Shown here: positions 50,433-58,938 of the stretch, one piece after another
Layout of the letters: every line of letters starts with the position of its first letter
Numbering within the stretch: the first letter of the stretch is position 1
Assembly: GCA_018822105.1 (NCBI GenBank)
Contig: JAHJLB010000051.1
Coordinates: 62,001-126,000 of the forward strand
DNA length: 64,000 bases
Source: Pseudomonadota bacterium
GTDB taxonomy: Bacteria; Desulfobacterota; Desulfovibrionia; Desulfovibrionales; Desulfovibrionaceae
Reading direction: 5' to 3'
Program-made: the position numbers and the translations under genes
Notes under the pieces: generated by a model
What the model was told of the DNA's origin: nothing
Databases searched by the model: none
Seen by the model: the letters and a program-made list of their open reading frames with translations, nothing else

Positions 50433-52460
50433 ATGCGGCTCATCTCCCGGCTCAATTTCCAGACCAAGATCGTGCTGGGCATCTTCCTCATCGTGGTGGC
50501 CGTGGCGCTCATGACCGCCATCCCGGTGAGCCGCATGGCCTCCCGGGCCATCCTCGCCGAGTCGCGGGGCCGCGGCCTGGTGCTGGCCGAGAACCTCTCC
50601 CTGCGCCTGGCCGACGCCATGCTGACCCAGGACTTCCTGCGCATGAAGAACATGGTCGATGAGCTCACTGGCGTGGGGGAGGACATCCTCTACGCCTTCG
50701 TGCTCGACGAGGCCGGGGACGTGCTGGCGCACACCTTCCAGAAGGGCTTCCCCGTTGGGCTCAAGGCCGCCAACGCCCCCGGCCCCCAGGGCGCGCGGAC
50801 CCAGCTGCTGGATACCGGCTCTGGCCTGGTCGATGATTTCGCCGTGCCCGTGGTCATCTCCGGCAAGCGTTTCGGCACGGCGCGCCTGGGCCTTTCGCGG
50901 GCCCGCGCCGAGGCCGAGGTGCGCCGCCTGATGCTGACCTTCGCCGGGCTTTCCGTGGCCGCCCTGGCGGCGGCCCTGGCCCTGAGCTCCGTGTTCGCCC
51001 GCCGGGTCGCCCGGCGCATCAACGCCCTCAAGGAGTATGCCCAGGAGGTGGTGCGGGGGAACCTGGACATCGAGACGGCCTCCACCCTGAAGAAGAACTG
51101 CTGGGAGATCATGGACTGCGGGCGCACCCAGTGCCCGGCCTTCGGCATGCCCCGCCACCGCTGCTGGCACATGCAGGGCACCCTCTGCCCGGACTGCGCC
51201 CCGGCCGACAGCCAGGGCCGCAAGGCCTGCGCGCGCTGCCCGGTGTTCCGTGAGAATGCCGGTGACGAGATCCAGGATCTGGCCGAGACCTTCGGCATCA
51301 TGGCCATGACGCTCAAGCGGCAGATCGGCAAGCTGGGCCAGCAGGAGCAGCTCATGCGGACCATCCTGGACGCCACGCCGGACCTTGTCTGCCTCCTCGA
51401 CGCGGGGCACCGCTACCTGGCCGTGAACCGGGCCTTTGCCGCGTTCCTGGGCGTCGGCGAGGCCGAGATCATCGGCCGCACCGAGGCGGACTTCTTCCCG
51501 CCGGACGAGGCCGAGGAACGCCTGGCCAAGACCCGGGCCATCCTCGACTCCGGCCAGGGCGGCCAGGCCGAGGCCCGCGTCCGGACCGCGCGCGGAGAGC
51601 AGTGGTTCCACGAGGTCAACGTGCCTGTGCGCGACGCCTCCGGCCGGGTCCTGGGCGTGCTGAAGACCGCCCGCGACGTCACCGAGGTCAAGAGCATCGA
51701 GGAGAAGCTCCTGCAGGCGCAAAAGATGGAGTCCCTGGGCAAGCTGGCGGGCGGCGTGGCGCACGAGATCAACACCCCCCTGGGCATCATCCTGGGCTAT
51801 GCCCAGCTCCTGCAGGACGATGTGCAAAGGGACGGCCAGGTCTGGGAGGATCTGCGGATCATCGAGCGCCAGGCCAAGGTCTGCCGCACCATCGTGGCCG
51901 ACCTGCTCGGCTTCTCCCGCCAGCACGAGTCGCGCATGGGCGAGCTGGACCTGAACGAGTCGGTGCGCGACGTGGTCTCCCTGGTGCGGCACACCTTCGG
52001 CCTGGAAAAGGTCGGCATCGAACTGGACCTGGACGAGGCGCTGCCGCCCATCACCGGCGACAGCGAGAAAATGGGCCAGGTCTGGATGAACCTGCTGAAC
52101 AACGCCCGCGACGCCATGCCCGGCGGCGGGGCAATCCGCATCCGCACCCGGCGGGACGGGCCGGAGGGCAGGCTCGTGGTGTCCGTGGCCGACAACGGCA
52201 CGGGCATCAGCCCGGAGCACCTGGGCAAGGTGTTCGACCCCTTCTTCAGCACCAAGGGCGTGGGCAAGGGCACGGGCCTGGGCCTGTCCGTGTCCTTCGG
52301 CATCGTGCAGAACCACGGCGGCACCATCGAAGCCGAGAGCCCGGCCCCGGAGGGATGCAGGCCCCAGGACGCGGGCGGCCCGGGCACGGTCTTCCGCGTG
52401 CTGCTGCCGCTGCGCCCTCCGGCGCAGGCCCCTGCCGCGCCCCCGACCTCCCCTGTCTAA
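50433..52460 (+). CDS. Membrane histidine kinase with two-CW domain in HAMP, PAS
   Basis: A 675-residue sensor kinase. Transmembrane helices at about 12-31 and 167-190 flank a periplasmic sensor domain of about 135 residues. HAMP AS1 (about 190-212) is followed by an inserted cysteine-rich segment, residues 223-271, beginning CWEIMDCG and containing nine cysteines, then HAMP AS2 (about 278-298). PAS (306-425), HisKA with the phosphoacceptor H444 (GVAHEINTPL) and the catalytic ATPase with NLLNNARDA, DNGTGIS and GKGTGLGLS follow. It lies between the PhnD lipoprotein and a receiver gene. Confidence 0.9.
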   Translation: MRLISRLNFQTKIVLGIFLIVVAVALMTAIPVSRMASRAILAESRGRGLVLAENLSLRLADAMLTQDFLRMKNMVDELTGVGEDILYAFVLDEAGDVLAHTFQKGFPVGLKAANAPGPQGARTQLLDTGSGLVDDFAVPVVISGKRFGTARLGLSRARAEAEVRRLMLTFAGLSVAALAAALALSSVFARRVARRINALKEYAQEVVRGNLDIETASTLKKNCWEIMDCGRTQCPAFGMPRHRCWHMQGTLCPDCAPADSQGRKACARCPVFRENAGDEIQDLAETFGIMAMTLKRQIGKLGQQEQLMRTILDATPDLVCLLDAGHRYLAVNRAFAAFLGVGEAEIIGRTEADFFPPDEAEERLAKTRAILDSGQGGQAEARVRTARGEQWFHEVNVPVRDASGRVLGVLKTARDVTEVKSIEEKLLQAQKMESLGKLAGGVAHEINTPLGIILGYAQLLQDDVQRDGQVWEDLRIIERQAKVCRTIVADLLGFSRQHESRMGELDLNESVRDVVSLVRHTFGLEKVGIELDLDEALPPITGDSEKMGQVWMNLLNNARDAMPGGGAIRIRTRRDGPEGRLVVSVADNGTGISPEHLGKVFDPFFSTKGVGKGTGLGLSVSFGIVQNHGGTIEAESPAPEGCRPQDAGGPGTVFRVLLPLRPPAQAPAAPPTSPV

Positions 52461-52476
52461 CCCAAGGAGCGAACGC

Positions 52477-52836
52477 ATGGCCTCCATCATCGTCCTCGAC
52501 GACGTCGCCGACGCGGCCATCATGATCAAGCGCATCCTGTCCCGGCAGGGCCATGCGGTGGAGGCCTTCACCGAGGAGCAGCAGGCCATGGACTTCGTGC
52601 GCCAGAACCCGGTGGACCTGGCCATTCTGGACATCAAGCTGCTCAAGATGACCGGGGTCGAAGTGCTGGAGGAGATGCGCAAGATCTCCCCGGACACGAA
52701 GGCCATCATGCTCACGGGCTACCCGACCCTGGAGACGGCCAGGCAGGCCCTGGAGCTTGGGGCCAAGGCCTACTGCGTCAAGCCCATCGACAAGGACGAG
52801 CTGGAGGCCACGGTGGCCGCAGTGCTCAAGGCCTGA
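52477..52836 (+). CDS. Stand-alone CheY-like response regulator
   Basis: A 119-residue receiver with no output domain. D8 and D9 form the metal site, D52 (AILDIKLL) accepts the phosphate, T80 (IMLTGYP) and K102 (CVKPID) complete it. It is 16 bp downstream of the kinase and presumably its partner. With no output domain, it likely acts by binding another protein; the adjacent dikinase-like or phosphatase gene product is a candidate. The next gene starts 10 bp after its stop. Confidence 0.93.
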   Translation: MASIIVLDDVADAAIMIKRILSRQGHAVEAFTEEQQAMDFVRQNPVDLAILDIKLLKMTGVEVLEEMRKISPDTKAIMLTGYPTLETARQALELGAKAYCVKPIDKDELEATVAAVLKA

Positions 52837-52846
52837 GGAGGCGCGC

Positions 52847-55384
52847 ATGGGTCAGCTGGCGCAGACGCTCGCGCGCTGGGGGCAGGCGCTCTTCGCCCCG
52901 GAGCAGCGCCTGCGCTCCCGCCACGACGCCTTCCAGGCCCTGCTGGCGGCGGACGAGAAAAGCCTGCTCCTCGTGGCCGAGCTGGAGGAGATCTTCGCCG
53001 GGGCGCGCCAGGTCGATCCGGCCCGGACGCGCTGGCTCTGCGGCCAGTTGTCCGAGGCCGTGGGAGAGGTGGCGGCGCGGCTTCTGGCCATGCGTCCGGG
53101 CGGCCATGCGGGCCTGGCCCAGGCCCTCGAAAGGATCCGCGCCGGGCTCGCGCTGCTGCTGCAGGACCCTGCCCTCCCCAGCGGCGGACCGTTCGTGGTG
53201 CCCCTTGCGCAGGCCCTGGGCAGACCGGAGCTGGCCGGGGGCAAGGCTGCCAACCTGGCCGCCGTGCAGCGGGCCGGGCTGCGTGTGCCGCCAGGCCTGG
53301 TCGTCGGCACGGACGCCTTTGAGCATTTCCTCTCGTCCGGCAAGCTGCGCCCGCGCCTGGACCGCCTGCTGCGCCAGGTGGACCTTGCGCGGCCGGAGCG
53401 CCTGGGGCCGCTGTGCGCCGGGATGCAGGCATTGGTGCTCGGCGCATGCATGCCGCAGGACCTGGCCCAGGCCCTGCGCGAGGCCGCGGCCAGCCCCGTG
53501 CTGCGCGGCGGGCCGCTGGCCGTGCGCAGCTCCGCCGTGGCCGAGGATGGGGTGTTCTCCTTCGCCGGGCAATATGCCAGCGAGCTCAACGTCCCCCCGG
53601 ACGGCATTGTGGACGCCTACCGCCGCGTCGTGGCCGCCAAGTACCGGCCCAGGGCCGTGGCGTATCGCGTACGCTGCGGCCTGCCCGACCAGCGCGCGCC
53701 CATGGCCGCGCTGCTCATGCCCATGATCGACGCGGCCGGCTCCGGGGTGCTGCACACCTGCGACAGCCGGCCGGACAAGGCCGGAAGCTGCATGTCCGTC
53801 TACGCACTGTCCGGTCTGGGCGACGCGCTGGTGTCGGGCCGGGCCGAACCCCGCGTGCTGCGCCTGTCGCGCTGGCTGCCTGCGCAGCTCCTGGAGGACT
53901 CGGGTGCGGGGGACCTGGACCCCGGCCAGGCCGTTCTGCCGCATCCCCTGTTGTCCGAGCTCGTGCTTGCCGGCCTGGTGCTGCAGTCCGTGTTCGGCAG
54001 GCCGCAGGAGGTGGAGTGGGCCGTGGACGGCGAAGGCCGGCTCTTCGTCCTGCAATCGCGCACCTACAGCGCCATGCCGGAGCCGCAGGCCGACCCGGAG
54101 ATTGTCCGGCCGGACCGCGCCGACGGGACCGGCGGCCCCGGCGAGCGGCCCCTGGCCCAGGACCTGAGCCCTGTCGCTCCGGGCATGGGCTGCGGGCCGG
54201 TCTTTCATCTGGATGCCGGGGCCGGCATCGACAGCGTGCCGGCCGGATGCGTGCTGACGGTGGACAGTCTGACCCCGGACCTGGCCCGCTGCGTCCACCA
54301 GGTGGCGGCGGTGGCGGCGAGCATCGGCTGCCGGGCCAGCCATTTCGCCTCCGTGGCACGGGAATGCGGGGTGCCCGTGGTCTCCGGGCTTGCGGAGCGC
54401 CGCGCGAGCCTGCCCGAGGGCCTGCTCGTCACCGTGGATGCGGCTGCCGGCCGGATTTACGCCGGCTGCGCGGAGACCCTGCTGGAGGCTCCCAAGCGCC
54501 GCCGAGCCGAGGAGCGCGAGGGCCTTGCGCAACGCTTCGCGGCCCTGGCCCGGCAGACCTGCCGCCTGACGCTCACGGACCCCGAGGCCCCGGAGTTCGC
54601 CCCCGAGGGCTGCACCTCCCTGCACGATCTGGTGCGCTTCTGCCACGAGATGGCCGTGGCCGAAATGTTCGGCCTGACCGGCTCCTCCGGGGATTCCGAG
54701 ACCTTGGGCCGGGGCATGGGCAAGGCGAAAATGCTGCGCTCGGACCTGCCCCTGTCGCTGTTCCTGCTGGACCTAGGCGGCGGGCTCGGCCCCGCAGCCG
54801 CGCGCAATGAGGTCTTGCCCGAAGACATGCTCAGCGCGCCCATGCTGGCCCTTTGGCAGGGGCTGGCCCGCTCCGGCGAGACCTGGAGCGACACGGGCTT
54901 CTGCTGCGACTGGCAGGAGTTCGACCGCGTCAGCGCCGGCATCTTCCGCAAGGACTCGCGGCTCCTGGCCAGCCATGCGCTTCTTTCCGCGGACTACCTG
55001 CACCTCCTGGTGCGCTTCGGCTACCACTTTGCCGTGCTGGACAGCCTCTGCGGCCAGAGGGCCGAGGCCAACTACATCAACTTCCGCTTCAAGGGCGGCG
55101 GCGGGCTGCCGGAGCAGCGGCGGCTGCGCCTCGCGTTCATCGCCAGGGTGCTGACGGGCTGCGGCTTTGCGGTGCGGGTCCGGGGCGACATGCTCGACGC
55201 CCGGCTGGCGCGGCTTGAGGAGCTGACCCTGCGCCGCGCCCTGGTCCTGCTGGGCCGCCTGCTGGTGCGCACGCAGCGGATGGACCTGGGGCTCAGGAGC
55301 GAGGCCCAGGCCGGGGGCCTGGCCGAAGACTTCCTGTCCGCCTGCGGCGCCGGGCCAGAGGCCAGGGACGGACATGGCCGGTGA
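52847..55384 (+). CDS. Dikinase-type phosphotransferase without PEP/pyruvate barrel
   Basis: An 845-residue protein related to PEP synthase and pyruvate phosphate dikinase, but incomplete. The ATP-grasp domain is at about 105-410 with GGKAANL 131-137, VRSSAVAEDG 226-235, FAGQYAS 239-245 and EWAVDGEGRLFVLQSRT. A swivelling phosphohistidine domain at about 440-545 has SHFASVARECGVPVVSG with H499. There is no TIM-barrel domain with the active-site cysteine; instead about 295 residues (550-845) match nothing I know. The ATG at 52847 follows GAGGAGG. It overlaps the phosphatase gene by 11 bp. Confidence 0.8.
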   Translation: MGQLAQTLARWGQALFAPEQRLRSRHDAFQALLAADEKSLLLVAELEEIFAGARQVDPARTRWLCGQLSEAVGEVAARLLAMRPGGHAGLAQALERIRAGLALLLQDPALPSGGPFVVPLAQALGRPELAGGKAANLAAVQRAGLRVPPGLVVGTDAFEHFLSSGKLRPRLDRLLRQVDLARPERLGPLCAGMQALVLGACMPQDLAQALREAAASPVLRGGPLAVRSSAVAEDGVFSFAGQYASELNVPPDGIVDAYRRVVAAKYRPRAVAYRVRCGLPDQRAPMAALLMPMIDAAGSGVLHTCDSRPDKAGSCMSVYALSGLGDALVSGRAEPRVLRLSRWLPAQLLEDSGAGDLDPGQAVLPHPLLSELVLAGLVLQSVFGRPQEVEWAVDGEGRLFVLQSRTYSAMPEPQADPEIVRPDRADGTGGPGERPLAQDLSPVAPGMGCGPVFHLDAGAGIDSVPAGCVLTVDSLTPDLARCVHQVAAVAASIGCRASHFASVARECGVPVVSGLAERRASLPEGLLVTVDAAAGRIYAGCAETLLEAPKRRRAEEREGLAQRFAALARQTCRLTLTDPEAPEFAPEGCTSLHDLVRFCHEMAVAEMFGLTGSSGDSETLGRGMGKAKMLRSDLPLSLFLLDLGGGLGPAAARNEVLPEDMLSAPMLALWQGLARSGETWSDTGFCCDWQEFDRVSAGIFRKDSRLLASHALLSADYLHLLVRFGYHFAVLDSLCGQRAEANYINFRFKGGGGLPEQRRLRLAFIARVLTGCGFAVRVRGDMLDARLARLEELTLRRALVLLGRLLVRTQRMDLGLRSEAQAGGLAEDFLSACGAGPEARDGHGR

Positions 55385-56369
55385 GCGGCAGAGGCACCCC
55401 GTGACCTGGATCACGGACCACCTGGCCGTGGGGCCTGCGCCCATGTCCTACGCCGCCCTGGACGACCTGCGCAGCCAGGGGGTGGGGGGCATCCTGAACC
55501 TCTGCGCGGAGTTTACGGACCTGCACCGCATCGAGGCCGGGCAGGGCTTCGAGGTCTACCACCTGCCCATCGAGGATGAGGAGGCGCCGGAGCTGGCGGA
55601 GCTGGAAAAGGCCCTGGACTGGCTGGACGAGGCCATCTACCTGGGCAAGAAGGTCTTCATCCACTGCCGCCACGGCATCGGCCGCACGGGCACGGTGCTC
55701 AACGCCTACATCCTGCGCCGGGGGCTGGGCCACCGCAGGGCCTGGCTCCGCTTGCGCACCCTGCGCGCGAAGCCGGCCAATTTCCGCCAGTGGCGCATGG
55801 TGCGGCGCTATGGCAAGGGCGCCGTGCCGCTCACCCTGCGTCCGCCCACCCTGGAGCACAAAAGCTTCCTGAACCTGGAGCCGTTCTTCGCCGACTACCA
55901 GAGGCTCGTGCTCCAGGTGGAGGACGCCTGCGACGCCCAGCCCGCCTTGTTGGATCGCTGCGGGCTGACCCACGCGCGCTGCTGCGCAGAGGCCTTTGAC
56001 CTGCCCCTGGTGGAGGCCGTGCACTTGAACGCAGGCGTCAACGCCAGCCTTTCCAGGGTCCACAGGCAGGAGGCCATCGAGCGTTCGGCGGACGCCTCCA
56101 AAGGCTGCCCGCTGCTCCGGGACGGAGCCTGCCTGGCCTTTACCCAACGGCCCTTGCGCTGCCGCCTCCAGGACCTGCCCCAGGCGGAGGCCGCGCGTCT
56201 GGAGGCGGAGCTCGCCCCGGCCCTGGCCAAGGTCTCGCGGGAGATCTACCAGGCGCTCACCGGCCAGTTCCTGCCCGAGGGCTTCCCGCGCTTCAGCGTG
56301 GCCGAGGCCGTGTCCGGCCGCTACGTGCAGGTCTTCTTCAACTGGCAGCGTAAGCGGCCCCAGGGCTGA
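55374..56369 (+). CDS. Dual-specificity phosphatase fused to a YkgJ-like cysteine-cluster domain
   Basis: A 331-residue protein: a dual-specificity phosphatase domain (about residues 8-150) with the CX5R active site at C98-R104 in FIHCRHGIGRTGT and a candidate general acid D68, and a C-terminal YkgJ-like domain with C196, C203, C204, C245, C253 and C263 in CPLLRDGACLAFTQRPLRCR. The combination is unusual. It ends the five-gene PhnD/kinase/receiver/dikinase cluster and overlaps the previous gene by 11 bp, so it is probably part of the same pathway. The next gene is convergent. Confidence 0.85.
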   Translation: MAGERQRHPVTWITDHLAVGPAPMSYAALDDLRSQGVGGILNLCAEFTDLHRIEAGQGFEVYHLPIEDEEAPELAELEKALDWLDEAIYLGKKVFIHCRHGIGRTGTVLNAYILRRGLGHRRAWLRLRTLRAKPANFRQWRMVRRYGKGAVPLTLRPPTLEHKSFLNLEPFFADYQRLVLQVEDACDAQPALLDRCGLTHARCCAEAFDLPLVEAVHLNAGVNASLSRVHRQEAIERSADASKGCPLLRDGACLAFTQRPLRCRLQDLPQAEAARLEAELAPALAKVSREIYQALTGQFLPEGFPRFSVAEAVSGRYVQVFFNWQRKRPQG

Positions 56370-56382
56370 CCCGGCAAGGCGC

Positions 56383-57150
56383 TCAGGGCGCCAGCGCCAC
56401 CCGCAGCCCTGTGCTGGCGTTCTTGCAGCGGTCGGACAGATAGCAGCGGAACGAGCAGCGCGCACAGTCCGCGCCGCCGCCCCAGTAGCCGCCGCGCGCC
56501 ACGCGCCCCCAGCCCGCGGTGTGCAGCGGGTTGCTGCGGGCGTGGTGGGCGTAGGCCGTCTTCTCGTACACGTCCTCGGTCCACTGGAACACGTTGCCGC
56601 TCATGTCGTACAGGCCCAGGCCGTTGGGGGCCTTCTGGCCCACGGGATGCGCCCCGCCGCCGCTGTTGTCCCTGAACCACCCCAGGCGGTCCAGGTCCGC
56701 GCCGCCGGCGAACATCTCGGCCTGGCCGCCGCTGCGGCAGGCATACTCCCACTCCGCCTCCGTGGGCAGGCGATAGCGGCCGCCCTCCTTGCCCTGGGCG
56801 TTCAGCCGGGCCACAAAGGCCTTGGCCTCCTGCCAGGTCACGTTGTCCACGGGCGCGTCGCCACCCTCCTGGCCCCTGGACGGGTTGGCACCCATGACCT
56901 GGGCCCACTGCCTCTGCGTGACGCTGTACCTGCCCAGCCAGAACCCGTCCAGGCAGACCTCGTGCACGGGCTTCTCGTCCGAGTCGCGGCCGCCGAAGGT
57001 GTCGCCCATCTGGAAACACCCCTTGGGCACCCACACGAACTCCATCCCGGTGGCCGGATCCTTCCACTCCTTGCCGGGGGTGGCCGCAAGAACGGGACTG
57101 CACAGCGCCAGCAGCGCCACGACACACAGGGAAACACGCATTGACCTCAT
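56383..57150 (-). CDS. Secreted FGE-sulfatase (SUMF1)-like protein
   Basis: A 255-residue protein with a signal peptide (about residues 1-22) and the formylglycine-generating-enzyme/SUMF1 fold: GMEFVWVPKGCFQMGD, APVDNVTWQEAKAFVARLN, LPTEAEWEYACRSG, GLYDMSGNVFQWTED and a final RCKNASTGLRVAL. Many bacterial members bind calcium or metals and lack true FGE activity. I use the ATG at 57150; 57141 is an alternative. It ends an operon with the rhodanese-type reductase and the universal stress protein, after a 69-bp gap. Confidence 0.82.
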   Translation of the reverse strand: MRSMRVSLCVVALLALCSPVLAATPGKEWKDPATGMEFVWVPKGCFQMGDTFGGRDSDEKPVHEVCLDGFWLGRYSVTQRQWAQVMGANPSRGQEGGDAPVDNVTWQEAKAFVARLNAQGKEGGRYRLPTEAEWEYACRSGGQAEMFAGGADLDRLGWFRDNSGGGAHPVGQKAPNGLGLYDMSGNVFQWTEDVYEKTAYAHHARSNPLHTAGWGRVARGGYWGGGADCARCSFRCYLSDRCKNASTGLRVALAP

Positions 57151-57219
57151 GCCCTCGCCCTCCTGCCGTTTCTGTTGCCTGACCAAACTCAGGCAGCCGC
57201 GCCCGAAGCGCCCGCCGCC

Positions 57220-58932
57220 CTAGATGTCCAACCCGGCCGCGAGCACGGCGGTCATGCCGCCCTCCACGCTGACCACGTCCTGAAACCCGGCATGGGCCAG
57301 GGTGACGAAGGCCTCGTAGGAGCGCGCCCCGGTGTTGCAGATGAGCACGATGCCCTGATGGCGGGGGATTTCGGCCAGCCGCCCGCGCAGCTCGCCCTGG
57401 GGGATGTTGTGCCAGTGCTCCGGGTGGGCCTGAAGCAGCGTCTCGGCGTTGGCGCGCTCGCGGCAGTCCAGCAGGTAGGGTCCCTGGCCGTTGCGCCCGG
57501 CCCAGAGGGCTGAAAACTCATCCACCTGGATGCCCCGGTTGCGGCCGCAGAGGATGTTCTCCGCCGCGTTGCCCAGCACGTTCAGGATGTCCAGGGCCGC
57601 GGCGAAGGGCGGCGAATAGGCCATCTCCAGGCCGCCCAGGTCCTCCGCCGTGGGGCCGGAGGGCAAAAGCGCCGCCAGCACGTCCACCCGGCCCACCAGG
57701 GCGTCTCCGCCCACGCCCAGGCCCTGCATGCCCAGCACCCGGCCCGTGCCGCGCTGCACCACCAGCTCCAGGCTCATGAGCCCCTTGTCCGGGTGGAAAT
57801 GCGCTCGGTCCAACTGGCTTACGTGCACGCACAGGGCGTCGAACCCGGCCGCCCGGGCCGCCGCGAGGGTCAGCCCCGTGCCGGCGGCGGAAAGGTCGAA
57901 GAGCTTGACGCACCAGGAGCCCACAGCGCCCGGAAACCGCGCCCGCCCGCCGGCCAGGTTGGTGCCGATGACGCGGCCCTGGCGGTTGGCCAGGGAGCCC
58001 AGGGGCAGGTAGGCCGGACTGCCGGTGATGAGGTGCCGGAGCTCCACGCAGTCGCCCCCGGCGAAGATGCGCGCATCCGAGGTGCGCAGGAACTCGTCCA
58101 CCCGGATGCCCCCGCGCTCGGAGACATTGAGCCCGGCCGCGCGGGCGAGCTCCGAGTTGGGCTTCACGCCCACGGCCACGATGACCAGCTCGGCCTCCAG
58201 CGCCGCGTTGTCCGTGACCACCCGGGCCACCCGGCCCCCGGCGCCTCCTTCAAAGGCCCGCACCTGCTCGTTCAGGCGGAACACCACGCCCTTTTCTTCC
58301 ATGTGCCGTTGCGCCATGCGCGCCAGATTGCCGCCGACGACGCCGGGCAGGATCTGGTCGCGGAACTCGACCACCGTGGTCTGGACATCCCACATGTCGG
58401 CCAGGGCCACGGCCATCTCCAGGCCGATGAAGCCCGCGCCCACCACCACGGCGCGCGACACTCCGCCGGCGGAGACCAGCTCGCGGATGCGCTGGGCGGC
58501 CTCCAGGCCGTTCACCGCGTGGATGCCCCGGAGTCCCGCTCCCGGCACGGACAGGGAGCTGGGCCTGCTGCCCGTGGCCAGCACCAGCTTGTCGTAAGGC
58601 AGAACCTCCTCGCGGCCCGTGGGCAGATGCCGCAGGGTCACGGTCCTGGCCGCGCGGTCGATGCGAAGCGCCTCGGTCTCGGTGCGCACGTCCACGTCCT
58701 TGGTGGTGCGGAAGAACCCCTCGTCGCGCAGCATGTGGAAGGCCGTGGTCTGGAGCTCCGAAGCGTCGCTCACGTCGCCGGAGACGTAGTAGGGAATGCC
58801 GCAGCCCCCGTAGGAGATGAGCCTGCCCCGGTCGACCATGGTCACGCGGCTGTCCGGCTCCAGGCGCTTGAAGCGCGCGGCGGCCTTTGGGCCCAGGGCC
58901 ACGGCCCCGATGATGACGACGTGCTGTGGCAT
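57220..58932 (-). CDS. CoA-disulfide-reductase/NADH-oxidase with C-terminal rhodanese domain
   Basis: A 570-residue flavoprotein. The FAD-binding domain begins VVIIGAVALGPKAAARF, close to the usual GGVAAG motif but altered at the second glycine. The redox-active cysteine is C44 in YGGCGIPYYVSG. NAD binding is by AVVVGAGFIGLEMA. The C-terminal rhodanese domain carries C532 in ICNTGARS. Fusions of this type are CoA-disulfide reductases or polysulfide reductases (Npsr/CoADR-Rhd). A role in sulfane-sulfur or thiol metabolism is likely. It is 6 bp after the universal stress protein. Confidence 0.9.
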   Translation of the reverse strand: MPQHVVIIGAVALGPKAAARFKRLEPDSRVTMVDRGRLISYGGCGIPYYVSGDVSDASELQTTAFHMLRDEGFFRTTKDVDVRTETEALRIDRAARTVTLRHLPTGREEVLPYDKLVLATGSRPSSLSVPGAGLRGIHAVNGLEAAQRIRELVSAGGVSRAVVVGAGFIGLEMAVALADMWDVQTTVVEFRDQILPGVVGGNLARMAQRHMEEKGVVFRLNEQVRAFEGGAGGRVARVVTDNAALEAELVIVAVGVKPNSELARAAGLNVSERGGIRVDEFLRTSDARIFAGGDCVELRHLITGSPAYLPLGSLANRQGRVIGTNLAGGRARFPGAVGSWCVKLFDLSAAGTGLTLAAARAAGFDALCVHVSQLDRAHFHPDKGLMSLELVVQRGTGRVLGMQGLGVGGDALVGRVDVLAALLPSGPTAEDLGGLEMAYSPPFAAALDILNVLGNAAENILCGRNRGIQVDEFSALWAGRNGQGPYLLDCRERANAETLLQAHPEHWHNIPQGELRGRLAEIPRHQGIVLICNTGARSYEAFVTLAHAGFQDVVSVEGGMTAVLAAGLDI

Positions 58933-58938
58933 GTCTGG

